The position numbers were made by a program, and so were the translations under genes. A stretch of 64,000 bases of DNA from Antitrichia curtipendula (lineage: Eukaryota > Streptophyta > Bryopsida > Hypnales > Leucodontaceae). The notes beneath the pieces were generated by a model. It ran no database searches. It was not told where the DNA came from and saw only the letters and a program-made list of their open reading frames with translations. The stretch covers positions 21,204,001 through 21,268,000 of the forward strand of contig OX579635.1 in the NCBI GenBank assembly GCA_951230915.1, written 5' to 3'. This document shows positions 11,001 to 23,986 of the stretch, in pieces (the stretch's first letter is position 1; every line of letters begins with the position of its first letter).

Positions 11001-14000
11001 CAAGAAGTTGCTTAACCATGCGCCTATGTCACGCCCATCCCGGGGAACAGAATTGCCCCCATCTTTACTCCGCCATGAAGCCTCCAAAGTTTCCCAAGGC
11101 ACTAAAAATATTAAATTTTTTTTCCACATCTATTCATACAATTGTGTACTAAACTAGGGTAAGAATGTGTGAAAGAATTTTTAAAAACTTTCACTATGTA
11201 GATTTCAAGATATTTGCATTAATAGTGAGAAAACAAGTTTTTTTGTACCTTCCTCAACTACATTTATTGGCTTTGAACTTCATTAATTTAAGAAAATCCT
11301 CTATTGATTTTAAACTTCTAAATGTAAATGATAAAAAATTGAATTGAGAGTCTAGGAAAAGAAATTTAAAAAAAAAACATTCAATTTTTATTATTAATTT
11401 AAAAATTGTTTAGTAGAAATAGATTCAAGATTGAAGGTAAAATTGAATTTTTTAATATTTGTAAGATAGAATTAAAATACTAATATCAACCATGAGATTG
11501 TTTTAGCAAGAGATTTAAACCTTGTGAAACTATATTTTTGGAAAAAATTGAAAGTTGAGTTCAAAAACTAATCATACAAGTTATTTTTTGAAGGAAATGC
11601 TGTAATTGCTTTTAAAATAAGATTTCCACAACTTTGTATACCAAATGCAAATGGAATGAATTAAAGCTTCCTACACACATAAAAATACAGTGTACATGAA
11701 CTTTTCAATTTAAGTTTTTTAATCATTTTCTTTGTACCCACCGAACTAAAATTTGGGCTTCTTGTGCTCCATTTTTTTGTTTCCGGGCATCAATTGTTTT
11801 AAAAATTATATTTCCAAGAAGGTACTGTTTTTTTCTATCTTGACCAAAAAATTCAAAAAATCACAACAAACATTGAGATCTTAGAAGCCTATCAAAGTCC
11901 ATTTTATCCTCAAGCACAATGGCATTTTACGCGTCAATTACAAAGAAATTCTATAATGTGGCCCAAAGTATAAACTTCAACATTGTAATGCACATCTATG
12001 GTAGAATTTTGGAATCAACACAAAATGAATTCTGTAGTAAATATGAATTTTCTTCAATTATTCTTCAAAAAAAATAAAATTTAATGGAATTTTTTAATGA
12101 TTAATGGAAGACATGTGATTCCATAGTTGACAAATGAAAATAAAACTTATAGTCAAAATTAATTGTAGAATGTGACAAAAAGAGTGATGAGGTTGTCTAT
12201 TTTTAAAGCAATCACTAAAGAGCAAATTTCCTTTGGGGGGAAGCTGAACCCTTTGAATAAATTTCAAGAAATTTATATAGGAAGAAAAAAAAGAATTGGC
12301 ATCTAATCCAAGTCATTTTGTATATTTTGGACCTTTATAGAAGTAACTGGAAAATTCTGAAGTTGAGATGCAATGGTCACTAAAAATGACCACCTCCTCA
12401 ATTCTAGATTGCTAGTACATTGAAGAAAGCAAAATGTGCTTTTGTGTGAGGATCGCTTATAGAGCATGGATACTACCTTATATTTTGAAAGGTACTAGAA
12501 GTCAACTACTTGGAGAAAGCTTGTCCATTCATAGTGACGTTTGACTTTTCAATGTCTCCTCTAAAGGTCCCACATATGACTTTGATATTTAGCTCAAGTA
12601 AAAAAAAGCATTATTAAATGTGCTAGAAATTCAAGTTTAGACTTGTATTATTCATACACATATATTGAACGTTAGTATTGACCTAAAAACAGAAGTTGTT
12701 CTACTGCATATCACCTAAAATCCATCACCCAAAATTATAAAATACTGTGCGAGAATCTCTATATTAATAATGTACCTTAAATTCCATGTAAGAACATTTA
12801 AAATTATTGAGAGTAAATATTTATTTAAAAGTGAGATTGGGGCACATGATCATTGTGTATTGTTTTCTTAATTATTGAAAAATAGGAAAATGTAGCCAAT
12901 AATATTACAATTTGAACTTGCACACAATTAAAAGTAATGTACATGTATGGTAGATTGTATGAATCCACACTAAACAAACTTTATAGTGGTCAAGAATTTT
13001 CTTCACTTTATTTCAAAGAAAAAATTGTAATTCCAAATCTTCAAAAAAAAGAATTTTTTTATGATTAATGGAAGACATGTGAATTTAGAATTGACAAATA
13101 AGAATAAAAACTTGAAGTCATAGTTAGTTGCAAAATGTAAACACATAAATGAGGTCCTTTATTCTTCACCTCTAAATTTTTTTGACTATGTTTTTATGTC
13201 AAAAATGCTCTAGAATTGCCGTTAACTTTCTAGTATTGTAGAAGAACCAAAATTTTAAGAAAAATATTTTAGACGCATGTAACTGTAGGATTCTATAGTA
13301 TGCTAGTTTGCAAAGATGAAGAAATGTTTTTAGAAGTTCCACTTTGTGGATTGCAGGACATTAGCATTTGAAGTGATAGAAATGCTTTTTTGGGCCCTAT
13401 CAAAAAACTACATCTGTACTTTACAGAGGCACATTCAAACTGTAAGAATGTCCACAATGGTGGTGCTTTTTTGAATTCATTCTTCAAGGTAAGTTTTTTA
13501 CATGGTTTACAAAATTTAAATCATTTGGAATTGTACACTATATAAGAAAAAATAGTAAGTAAAAAAAAATTATTTAAAATAATAATTTCTTAACAATTTA
13601 TTTATAAAATAGAGAAATGCCAATTCCAATGGTTGTAATGTTGTAATAAACAATCTACATCTAATTTATTTTTTTCCTAAAATATTGAAATATGAGTTAA
13701 CTCCTAAATGAATTTAACTATATTTTCATCAAAACCGTTCCAGAACTACCATTTCTATTACAAGAACAAATTTTGGAAAAAAAAACATTTTTGGACACAT
13801 GTAACTGTAGGATCTTGTCGTATTCTAGTTTGAAAAGATGTGCAAATATTTCAGAAATTTCCACCATGTAGATTGCAAGATATTAGCATTTAAAGTGACA
13901 AAAATCCATTTTTGGCCCAATAAAAATCTGGGCAGCTGCGCTTCATGACATCACATTTGTATGATAAAATTTCCAAACTGGTGGTTACTCTTTGAATTCA

Positions 14001-16550
14001 TACTTCAAGTCAAGTTGGCTACATGCTTCAAAATTTTCACATCATTTGGAATTGTACAACATTTATGAAAAAAATAGTAAGTAGAAAGAAGTCAAGAATG
14101 ATTGAAAATACTAAATTGTTAATATGGAATTTAAAATTGCCAATCCCAATGGTTGTAATGTTGTAATGATTTGATTTTTTTATCGAAAAATATTGAAAAT
14201 TGAGTTAAGTAAGGGACTTTGAAGTTTGTCTTAGAATAGAGATTCAATAATAACCCACAAACTCCCGCAAACTAAAAGTCCTCATAATTTTTGATTCATT
14301 GATCAAAATGGAATTATTCAAAGTTTTTCAAGTATATATAAATGCAAAGAACCAATTTCAAATTTTCATTTTAAAAAAAATGATTTTTAAGGATGTTTTT
14401 TTTGCTGCCCGGGTTGCCCGACGAGTAATAAAAACACACATCATACAATAATTTTTTAACCATGTAGTCAAAAGTTATGAAAATTATTGGGCCTTAAAGC
14501 TATCCCTTGTACATATGTTGTGTTAAAATTCCAAAGAAAAAAATAAAAACTTCATGTGTAGTGAGCTGCCCAAAATTTATGTGTTGCCAAAAAATGAAGT
14601 TTGGGCATTTAGGGGTTAAATAACAGACTTCAAAGTTTATTTTAAAATAAAAAATCTATGATTGCCTGCAAGCTTCTCGCAAATTGAAACTCCTCATAAC
14701 TTTCATCTCATTAACCCCTAAAGGTCCAAGTTCTTTTTTCTGTAAAGAAATACTCAAAACTTCCATTTCTACAGCAAATAGTAAAAAAATTTGAAAATTA
14801 TTTTTTATGCACATCTAACTACATGATATTACACCTAACTAGTATGAGAATGTGTGGAAAAAATTTCAGTGTTTTTTACCGCACAAATTGCAAGATATCT
14901 GCGCTTAAAGTGAGAAAAGTAAGGTTTTCACTTTTCAGGACATTGTGGGACTAGATTTTTGACTTTGAACTTTACTTACCTCAAATTTTTGCACTACAGA
15001 GTTTTGAGCTTTAAATCTTTATAGTGGAGAATTGAGTTAAGAGTCTAGCAAAAAGAAATTCAAAAAATTTAATTTTCATTCTTTAAAAAATAGTTAAATA
15101 GAAGTAGATACAAGATTGAAGGAAAATCTAAAATATTAATATTTTTAATATAGAATTAAAATGCACTAATCCCAAAGGTGAAATTGTTCTAGCAAAAAAT
15201 TGAACCGCGTAAAATTTATTTCTTTGAAAAATTGTAAAAATTGCATTTAGAAATGAATCCTACTAGTTATATTCTTCAAGCAGGTGCTCTAAGTGCCCGA
15301 AAAATAAGATTGTCCATAACTTTCTTATACAAATCCAAATGAAATGAATCAAAACTTTCTAGATAGACAAAAATATAATGTATGGGAAAATAAATAAATA
15401 AAACTAAATAAAAAAATTTGCAAATTTTTTTTGCTGCTCCTTCTCCCTTGTTTTGAGCTTATTTGAGCATAACTTTTGTTTCTAAGCACCAATTGAAAAA
15501 AAAATTGTATTCCCACAAAGCTTATCAGTTTTTCTATCTTCCAAAAAAAAATCCAAAAAATCAAGACAAAAATTCAGCCCGTAGGTACTTGTCCGAAATC
15601 CAATTTATCCCTCGAAGGGGCAATGGGCCTTTAGGGGTTAATCGAAATGGAATGATTCAAAGCTTTTCACATATTATATAAACTAAAAGAACTAATTTCA
15701 ATTTTTAATTTTTAGAAAAAGTGATATTTCAAGAAGTTTATTGAGCTACCCGTTGAGCAATGAAAATTATATATCACACAACAACGTTTTGAAGCATGTA
15801 ATGAAAAGTTATAAAAATTATTGGGGCTTCATGCTAGTCCTTGGGCATATGCTTTGTGTAAATTTTGAAGATAAAAAATTTAAATTTCATTTGTAGTGAG
15901 GTGCTTTAAATTGCAATGTAAAAAAAGCCGCAAATTAGTGCTTTAGGTGTTGAGGCAACCATTCAAAATCAAATTTCTTTTAGAGGATAGTTTAATTCCT
16001 TGAACAATTTCCATTAAAATTTTACAGGACACAACCTTATAATTTTAAGGGTATGAAAAGTTGACTACTTGGTGAAAGTGTCATCTTTTCATAGTGAAGC
16101 TCGACTTTTCAATCTCTCCTTCAATAGTCCTAGATTTGATTATTTTATTTAGCTCAAAAGCACTACAAAATGTTCTGGGAGTTCAAATTTAAATTCCAAT
16201 TATATATATAAACTGCAATGGAATGCTTCTGTGAACTTAAAACTGTGAAGCAAAATAATCTCGGGGGAGGTCACTCTGAGAAAAGTAGAAAATCACGTGA
16301 GTTAAAACTATAGGGTGAATTTTATTCATTGGAGCAAAAATTTATAAATGATGTAGATCTATTTTAGCCTGGATTTAATTCTGGGAACATCATTATATAT
16401 AAAATAGGATATTGAAAAATCTTTTGATTTAAAAAAAAGTTGATATAAATTAGTGTGAATAAAATCATAGAAGAAAAAAAATTAATTTTAGGATGAGTAT
16501 AATCCTTAGTCCTTCTAAAGGATGAATGAAAAATATTATGTTTTAACTAT
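11001..16550. repeat. Cluster of decayed, mutually similar AT-rich repeats
   Basis: Several blocks recur with drift. One carries CTGTAGGAT, AGATTGCAAGATATTAGCATTT and TTTTGGCCC and appears near 13260-13500 and 13780-14060. A second block carries AAAATCATTTTT, GCTGCCCGGGTTGCC and AAGTTATGAAAATTATTGGG and appears near 14300-14640 and 15640-15920. Both blocks recur in inverse order and strand at 39600-40520. No terminal repeats or coding capacity were found, so the class of element is unknown. Confidence 0.6.
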
Positions 16551-17309
16551 TTAACGCTTTATACAAAGAGATGTGTTAAAAATGAATCATCAAAGATGCT
16601 TTCTTAGTGTATTTTGGTACCTCCTAGCTCCTTGTTTTGAATCTCAAATTTAGCCATGAAAATGGTCTCTTTTGAATTTGAACCCAACTAATAAAATGAA
16701 GCAAACCAAGTTTAGTTTCTATTCCAATTTGAAATTATGGAAAATTCCTAAAATTGAGTGTTTTATTGCAATCCCTTGTGAGCCCTCAAGTTAGCACTTG
16801 GAGCTCTAGGTTTATTTTTTGCGATTGTTGTTAGTTTTTAGCATCAATTCATGCCAGATAGCATGAATAAGTCAGTTGAGAGGAGTTTGGTAGAAGTCTC
16901 TGCCAAATTAGTGAGGAGTCTTCCTAAAATCATGGAAAGCACAAAATGTTTTGCTTTTCCAGATTTAGGTCTTAGTTTAGAGTCTTATAGTCCAGATTAA
17001 CGTTTCCGAGAGATGTGAGGATGTGAGATTTAGCCAAATCTAGTGCCTGACCCCTGTAAAAACTCAACATGTAGAGTGCATGTGACAGCCTGGCTAAACT
17101 ACAAAAGTCTATAACCAAGTTTAGAAGTATCTAGATCCAATTCATGTAGAATATAGAGTTATAGACTAGTTACGTGAAGACCTACAAAGGTTGAAGAATA
17201 TGAATCAGAATGCAAAGTAGAAGAAGGGCGAGGTGATTGGAGCTTACAGAAAGATGCTTTTAAGGTAAAAGCATCCCAAGAGATCAACAACAGAGCTAAT
17301 CATCTACAA
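16551..17309. other. No gene recognised
   Basis: AT-rich sequence with no open frame of note. It may be internal sequence of an old retroelement, but nothing diagnostic is visible. Confidence 0.3.
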
Positions 17310-18715
17310 CAACCCCGGTACCATAATAATTTTCCCCCCGGGCGGAAATTATTAAGGAATTGCTAAAATTAGCATCCTTATTGGAGGTTTGGTTTTGCCC
17401 TTGGCCTTTGGACACTTCCTAGAAGTTTGCCCAAAAGTTTCAGGATTTTACAAAACTCCATGATGACTCCATGGGAAGTCAACCGCCTTTGAAACTGATG
17501 GTAAATTCATAGAAATTACCCAAAATGCGGTAAAATTTCACTAAAAATTAGACTAAATTATTACATATTAAATAAACGACCTGTCAAGTTTGAAGACTTT
17601 TTGATAGTCAGCAGTACCAGAATTGGCAACGACATCGAATTTAACAATAATTTACAACATGGCGGCGGGTTGACCGGCAAACTAGGAGCTAGTGGTGTCC
17701 GAATGTCGCAAACAAGGAATGTTTTCTTACTCTCACAAACCTTCTAGGCAACTCTGGCCAGTCAATTTCCTTGGGAAACGCAAATTCCATTAATTGGGAT
17801 TTTGACTTTTCGTTGGAGTTATCGTGAGTGGTTTTTACAAATATTTATAGCCTGGAAGATGGGGGTTGGAGGTCTTCTAGACTAATTGGGGTCTTCTAAA
17901 CGCGATGGCGCAATGGATTTTTAATTTGGAGTTGTTCTCAAGAAGATAGGAAGAGTTCAGCTGTAACTTTGACTTTTTTAGAGTAATTAGCGATAATTCG
18001 AGGTTAATTTACAAAATATCTTGGTGAAAGTCGAAGATTTGATTTAGTTAAGATTTCAAATCTTTACTTTAAAAGCCAATTTAGATTAAGTTAAGAATAT
18101 TTGGAAATATCCTAGGGTTGTTGGCAAAATATCTCAAGGTCAAAATAGTTAATTTCCTAAATATCTTTGGGAAAAATCTTAGATTTTATTTAGACAAGAT
18201 TTCCTTTCTAATTAAGGCTTGTTCTAGAAGATTTTAATGATTAAACAAAGATTATTTAGCAAATATCTTAGGATAGTTTAGGATTTAGCGTAGGGTAGTT
18301 TTTGAGTAAAAGAATTAATATCTTATGGTAAACTAAGGTGGCAGGGCCTTCTAGCAAGTATATAAGGCCCCCCTCCGAAGTTTTTCATGCCCCATTTTTG
18401 TTTCATTATTTGCCTACCGACACTCTGTCGGAGTGTAGAGACTCTCTTTGTTCAATTTGCTTACCGGCTTTGTCAAAAGCAATTAGTTAGGCCAAATTTT
18501 GGTCATCTTTTCTCAATATGCTTCTTTGCTTTCTTTTAGTGGAGGATTTGGTTAGTGGACTCGGGGTTCCCTTTCAAAACCATCAATACCACACTAAAAT
18601 CACGCTTTTTGGGAGGCTTCATCCCCCAAAACTTGCATACCTTGTTTACCTACTAATTTTATATTTTGCAACAGCCACTGAGTCAAAATTCTTAAGGCGG
18701 TGAAGCTAGTCTTTA
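17310..18715 (+). mobile_element. Possible LTR remnant with a TATA box
   Basis: The stretch starts with CAACCCCGGTACCATAATAA, which resembles the TGTAACACCCCGGTACC start of some plant LTRs. It contains a clear TATA-like box (TATATAAGG, 18360-18368) about 1 kb in, followed by GC-rich sequence. A hairpin AATAATTT/AAATTATT lies at 17329-17357. No matching second LTR, primer-binding site or target duplication was found, so this may be a solo or eroded LTR or something else. Confidence 0.25.
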
Positions 18716-21700
18716 CCAAAAGATTATAATACTCAAAATACCTGCCAAACTTCGTTGTATAACAAAGTTTGGTTTGACTTAATCCTTAATGTTTGGTTAA
18801 ACACTTTCATGTATACCTCCTTTAAGAATTGAAACATTCCTATAGTCACTCAAAACGATATCTTACGAGTTTAGCTTGGGATTGCTCCCGCTCGGCGAAG
18901 CTTTGACCTTAAGACAATTCCCTTTGAAAGGAGAAAATTGGGAAATACCCTTGGTCGTTGGGCTACTTAAGCCAAGACACCACACCAAATGGCTCCCTTT
19001 CTTCCGCCGGAATTTGCTCACTTTGTTTTGTTTGCTTCCATTACCAAATTGTGGATTTAGTCGATAGTTTAGTTTTGCCTTAGTTTAGTTTATCCTTGCC
19101 TTGGTTAAGATTAGATCACTTTGTCTTAAGTTATTCCCCAAACCCCAAAGAACCATTTAGTTTAGTTTATCTAAAAAGCCAAAAATCTCAAAGAAACTCA
19201 TTAGCTAGTTGCTTTGTTTTAAAAGTTTTCCCAAACCCATAGAAAATCTTTAGACTAGTTTGAGCCTTAAGTCATTTAGTGAAGTTTAGTTCTTTCTTTT
19301 TATTAATCAATTAGTTTAATTTAGTTTTAGTTTAGTTTAGCGAGGAACCAGATCCAATTTAAAAATCCAGGGACCAGCCCGAGAGATCCAGGAACCAGTC
19401 TAAGAGACCACGGGGACCAGCCGGGAGACCATGGGAGTCAAGACAGTTAGATCCGACCACCGGGGAACGGCATCGAGACAGTATTGGGATGGCAACAGCC
19501 AATCGCAACGCGCCACATGGCGACGAAAGCAGTGCGGTAGCAAGGGCCGACGCCATAGGTGACTAGAGCAGGGGCCAATGCTGTAGGTGACCGGAGCAAG
19601 GCTCGGTGAGCAGGGGGTCGGCAAACAGCAAGCCCAGGCCTTACGAAATCAGGTTTTCAAGGTCCAGGCTTTACGAAATCAGAGTTCTCAAGGTCCAAAC
19701 TCTTACAAAATCAAGCTCTCATTCAAAGTAAGTTGATTCTAGGATTAGTTTACTTAAGTCCACCATCTCAAAATATTGCACTAAAACTTCATTTTTCAAG
19801 TCAACTCTATCTTACTTACAAACGCATGCAACCAAATTGAAGAAGAAGGACGACGAGAGAGGCGGATGCACAACAACTCAAACTAACAAGAATGAAATTG
19901 AATTGAATCACACTTAAGAAAACAAAATGGCGGCTTGAGAAGGATTAGAATTAAAAACTAATTCTTTTGGAGAATCTAACTATTCACTTGGCTCTTGATT
20001 TTGTTTTGTTGTGCTTTTCCTATTCATTTTGGATTTTTTTTTTTTTTTAATTCCGTTACTATTCATTTCCTATTCATTTGGAATAGTTCTTTGGTTTTAT
20101 TCCTTTTACTATTGAAGAATTTGTTTTTTTCTATCAATTAGGCTTTGAAGAAAGAATTAGTAGGTTGAATGTTTATTTAGGTTTTGTTTTATTAGGCCTA
20201 ATAAGCCACATAGGAAAAAACAAGAAGTCAACAAAAACAATAGATTAATCTAGCGAAATAATAAACTAATGAATAACAAACAAAATTAACTATTCATTGG
20301 AATGTTATTACATTTGGACGATATTAATCTTTTGAATTAATTTTTAAATAAAATAAACATTCAAGGTATTTGGAAATAGGGCCTTGAAGTTTATTTTAAT
20401 TCAAAGAGTGTTTTAAAAATCAACTTAAGACCATTAAAAATTTAACGTAAATTCCTAAATTCAAAGGAATTAAGTTAAATACTTAGACTAGCCCCTCATT
20501 TATAGGAAATTAGCCAGAAAGGATATAGGAAAGAAATTTTCCTCACATTTTAATACCAGACTCTCATCAAATAGACGGAGTATACATGATGGAGGACAAC
20601 GGTTATTTTGAGTCCATTATGCTAGTAATCTGTAATGACGGAACTGTGACTACGATGGACACAGAGGTATGTTAATTTTACCCTTTCTTTTGCTTTGTTT
20701 TCAAATTAAAGTTAGAATCATTGTTGTTAGAAGTTAGTTTTAGATTAGAATTTTAGGATTTAAGTTAGAATTTAGAACCTAATAGGTAATTTAGAGGCTA
20801 CTAAAGTTGAATACACTTTAAGGATTAATCCAACAACAAAAAAGTTACTAATAATTAATTATAACCATAAAATTGGATGATAATTTAAGATTTTCATCCA
20901 AAAGAATCTTTAAAGAATCTTTTAGAAAGGAATTAAATAAGGAATTTATAACAATTCCAAAATCCCTTTTAGTTTTGAAAATATTTTATTTTTGAAGGAT
21001 AAGAGGTTGGATGAAGTTTGAGACCAATTTTGGATGAAAAACATCCCAATAGGTCAAGATTTCAATTAATCTTAAGAATCCATAACTTAAAAGAATTAAT
21101 AACTTAACCCTAGAATTTAGAATTATTTTGGATTGATTTGCTATTTTAGATTAGTGGATGAAGGTTAGCACAACTAAGAGGCCGAACTCACCCCATGGTA
21201 ACTTTTGCTAGGAATCTCGGAATCTAATTTTCTTTATCATTCTGGGAAAGAAATTCTATATTCTAAAAAGCTACTTAGATATAATCTTAGTTAGATTAGA
21301 TTTTGCTTTCTTTTTCCTTTTTTTAACCTAATCATAGTGTTTTAACTAGTTAACTAAGTAATAGTTTTTTTCCTTAGAATTAGTGAAATTTTATAGGATC
21401 ATCAGTCATAAAAAGTGTCCATTGCTTGGAAGGCAAACACTTATTTAAGAACACCCAATCAGGAGTGAATCTCCAACAAAACAGCCGCTAGAGTTCGTGT
21501 GCAACTTTCTGACTCAAGGGTGAGTTAGAAACACTCACATCCCCCCAATCTATTGACTTTTTTGTCCAAGCACCCAACCACCTATGCTTTGGGATTTAAA
21601 AAAACAAAACAATAGCTTATTATGTAAATCTAACTGCATATAAAGATGGGCAACTTGATTCTTTAAAGCATCACTTCAAGTGCAACTTCATTTAAATATT

Positions 21701-22099
21701 TTTAATAATAGAAAAAATACTTCAAAAAACAAATTAACCACATTCTGGTCGTTCAAAAAGTTAAGGGTTAAGTTTGATCCTAATTTTTTATGTATGTTAC
21801 ATGTTTTTATGCCCAACATTCACTCAAAAATCCTTCATTATCAAACAAAACAAAATTCCTAAAGTTTATAAATACTATAGCGTGCCAAAAATTAAGTTAG
21901 ATTTTCATTTATAATTACCTATAGGATGCTTAAAATTAAGACCAAGTAGCTTTTTTCTACTAAAAGGGTCCTTTAAAATCATGATTACTAAGTAAATAGC
22001 CTCCAAATAAATAGGTGGTTAACGCATGTGGTTACAAAACATAAGGGGAAGTGACCTCCCTAAGAAAATAATATTGGGTAATTGTGTATTTTTTTAGTA
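18716..22099. other. AT-rich region with low-complexity TTTAGTTTAG and GC-rich patch
   Basis: 19060-19345 is rich in AGTTTAGTTTAG-type repeats. 19345-19640 is a GC-richer patch with repeats of ACCAG and GAGACC. A possible small exon lies at 20560-20666 (acceptor TACCAG, open frame with VYMMEDNGYFES, donor GAG/GTATGTT), but it has no recognised relative. Otherwise no gene is seen. Confidence 0.3.
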
Positions 22100-22509
22100 G
22101 ATGTATAATACATGAAACTTGCCTCCAAAGGTTTCCACTGCACATCCGTGAACTTTAAACAGTGACAATCCCCGATGGAGGTGGAAGAGACAACTCGACG
22201 CGACTCCATTGCCGGGCTCTGTTCGCTTTTCCACCTGGGTTGCGCTGTTGGGTCGGGCCCGAGGCATTACTCCCCACTTTGCCCCAAGGGTAAAGCCTCC
22301 AAAGTTCCCAGTGACTTGCATTCCCTCAATCTATGGCATTCTGAGCTACTGTGAATATCCAGCGTTTTTCAAAGCAAACGGTCTATTGATGTGTAGATGT
22401 ACATGTTCGTGCTGAAGTAAGTCTTCGTCGACAACAAGTTGGTGGAGAAAGCAATCCAGCAAGAAGGCGCTGAATGTCCGACCGAGGCTGAATGGACCAT
22501 GGATCGATG
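22100..22509. other. Unidentified target sequence left of the pogo element
   Basis: GC-richer than its surroundings and open over short stretches on both strands, for example VEKAIQQEGAECPTEAEW on +. It looks like old coding sequence, but I do not recognise it. It becomes contiguous with 27538 when the pogo element and one TA are removed. Confidence 0.35.
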
Positions 22510-22537
22510 TATCGTAGACATGCCACTTGTCGTGCAC

Positions 22538-23986
22538 AACTACTTACTGTGCACAACACTATATTGTGCAGTGCCACTTATTGTGCACTTTTTATCTTAG
22601 CCATCCGATCCTTTCAAATGCAATATCGACCGTCCAATCATCAATCATGTCTGTGCCTGTGACCTAAATGTCACTATCTATCAACTCGCACTCAGCAACT
22701 CGAGTCTCTATCACAAGAGCAAGGTGTCTCTGTCACGCAAGAGCAAGGTGTCTCCTCCTTCTCACTCACACAAACAGGTGTTCTTCTAGCTTGCATTTGA
22801 AGCTCAAGCAAGTTCAATGAAGCTCTTCATCATATCGAGTTCTTGTACAACCTAAGTGTGTTCTAGCACTTTCGCAAGTAAACTCTTTCTGAGCTTTTGC
22901 TCAATGTTATGAAACATTCAACAGTCTTTTGATTTTTCCTGCTTTCTTGTGAGTTCATGTGCTTGGGGTTTTGACTTGGAACTTGGTGTTAATCTGCAGC
23001 ATTCGTTTTGCTTTAGTAAGTGCGGATGTTCAGTACGAGGCTTAGAGTTTCTTTTTTGCATCAATCCTTTTTTTCTCAAATTTGTTAGAGTTAATCGGAG
23101 AGTTGATCAAAGAATTGGATAGTTGTTTTGGTTGTTTTAGTCAAGCTCGTTATTTAGAATGGTGGATAAAAGTGTAAAAGCTGCGTCTACAATAGAATTT
23201 TATTGTTGACTTCGCTAATGCTGCTTGTTGCAATTTCAGTTGACCCTGTGGAGCGAACTCCGTCACGTCTTCAAGGCTTGGAGTGCTCACGCCAGGAATC
23301 TGTTTGGGCTGTTTAATTGGAGGTAAGATCTGGCTTTAGTAAGATTAAAGGATCTCAGAAACAAATGGACATTTCATGTCTTCTGTCTTTATCTGTCTAT
23401 AGAGATTGATTTAAGGGATGTAAACAACATAACATCAAATTGTGTGGCGGATTTTGAACTGAATTGCTGCTTTGTCATAGCATAATCCCCACCTGCTTTG
23501 AGTCTTGGTACTGAGGTCGTAAATGAATTCATGCATGGCTTAGAGTAGTTTATTTCCTACAATTTGAGTTGATTTACAATGACTTTATATGCTGCATTGA
23601 TCATGGGACCTGTCTACACTCAAATGTTGCAATTGACAACGTTGTATGTGGTGAGGTCTATGAGGAAGAGAGAAATCGTCCTATTCTACGTCCGTGATTG
23701 AAATAAATTTTTTTTGTTTGATTAATTGATTGCTTTCTGAGGACAGATTAAGTAATGGGAGAGAAAGGAAGTGAAAGATTACATGAGGATTGATTTTGAA
23801 TTCATTTAGTTAAAGATGAGAAACAATTTCTAGTTCTGTTAAATCTACAAGTACTATTGTGGCTTCAATTGTGGTTTGATGTTCTAGGTACAGTGTTTAA
23901 GGACTGGCAATCCTTGCCCTAATTTTGTGCAGAACTAACGCAATTTTGGTTCATTGCAAAAGAGTTTGAGTGCGATCTTCTTCACA
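22538..23986 (+). promoter_or_regulatory. Left subterminal and leader region of the pogo element
   Basis: Contains TGTGCAC-type repeats near the terminus, a short direct repeat CAAGAGCAAGGTGTCTC (about 22716-22758), and T-rich sequence compatible with leader introns. No separate gene is seen. The promoter is inferred from position only. Confidence 0.35.

Noticed and set aside
22253..22320. Similarity of this GC-rich patch to 11030-11104
   Set aside because: Shared words (AAGCCTCCAAAGTT, TACTCC) are short and no coding frame is kept in both; too weak to call a common element.
22490..22541. Glycerol kinase coding sequence at the left pogo end
   Set aside because: The shared stretch with 27510-27537 is explained fully as the terminal inverted repeat; it does not extend beyond it.
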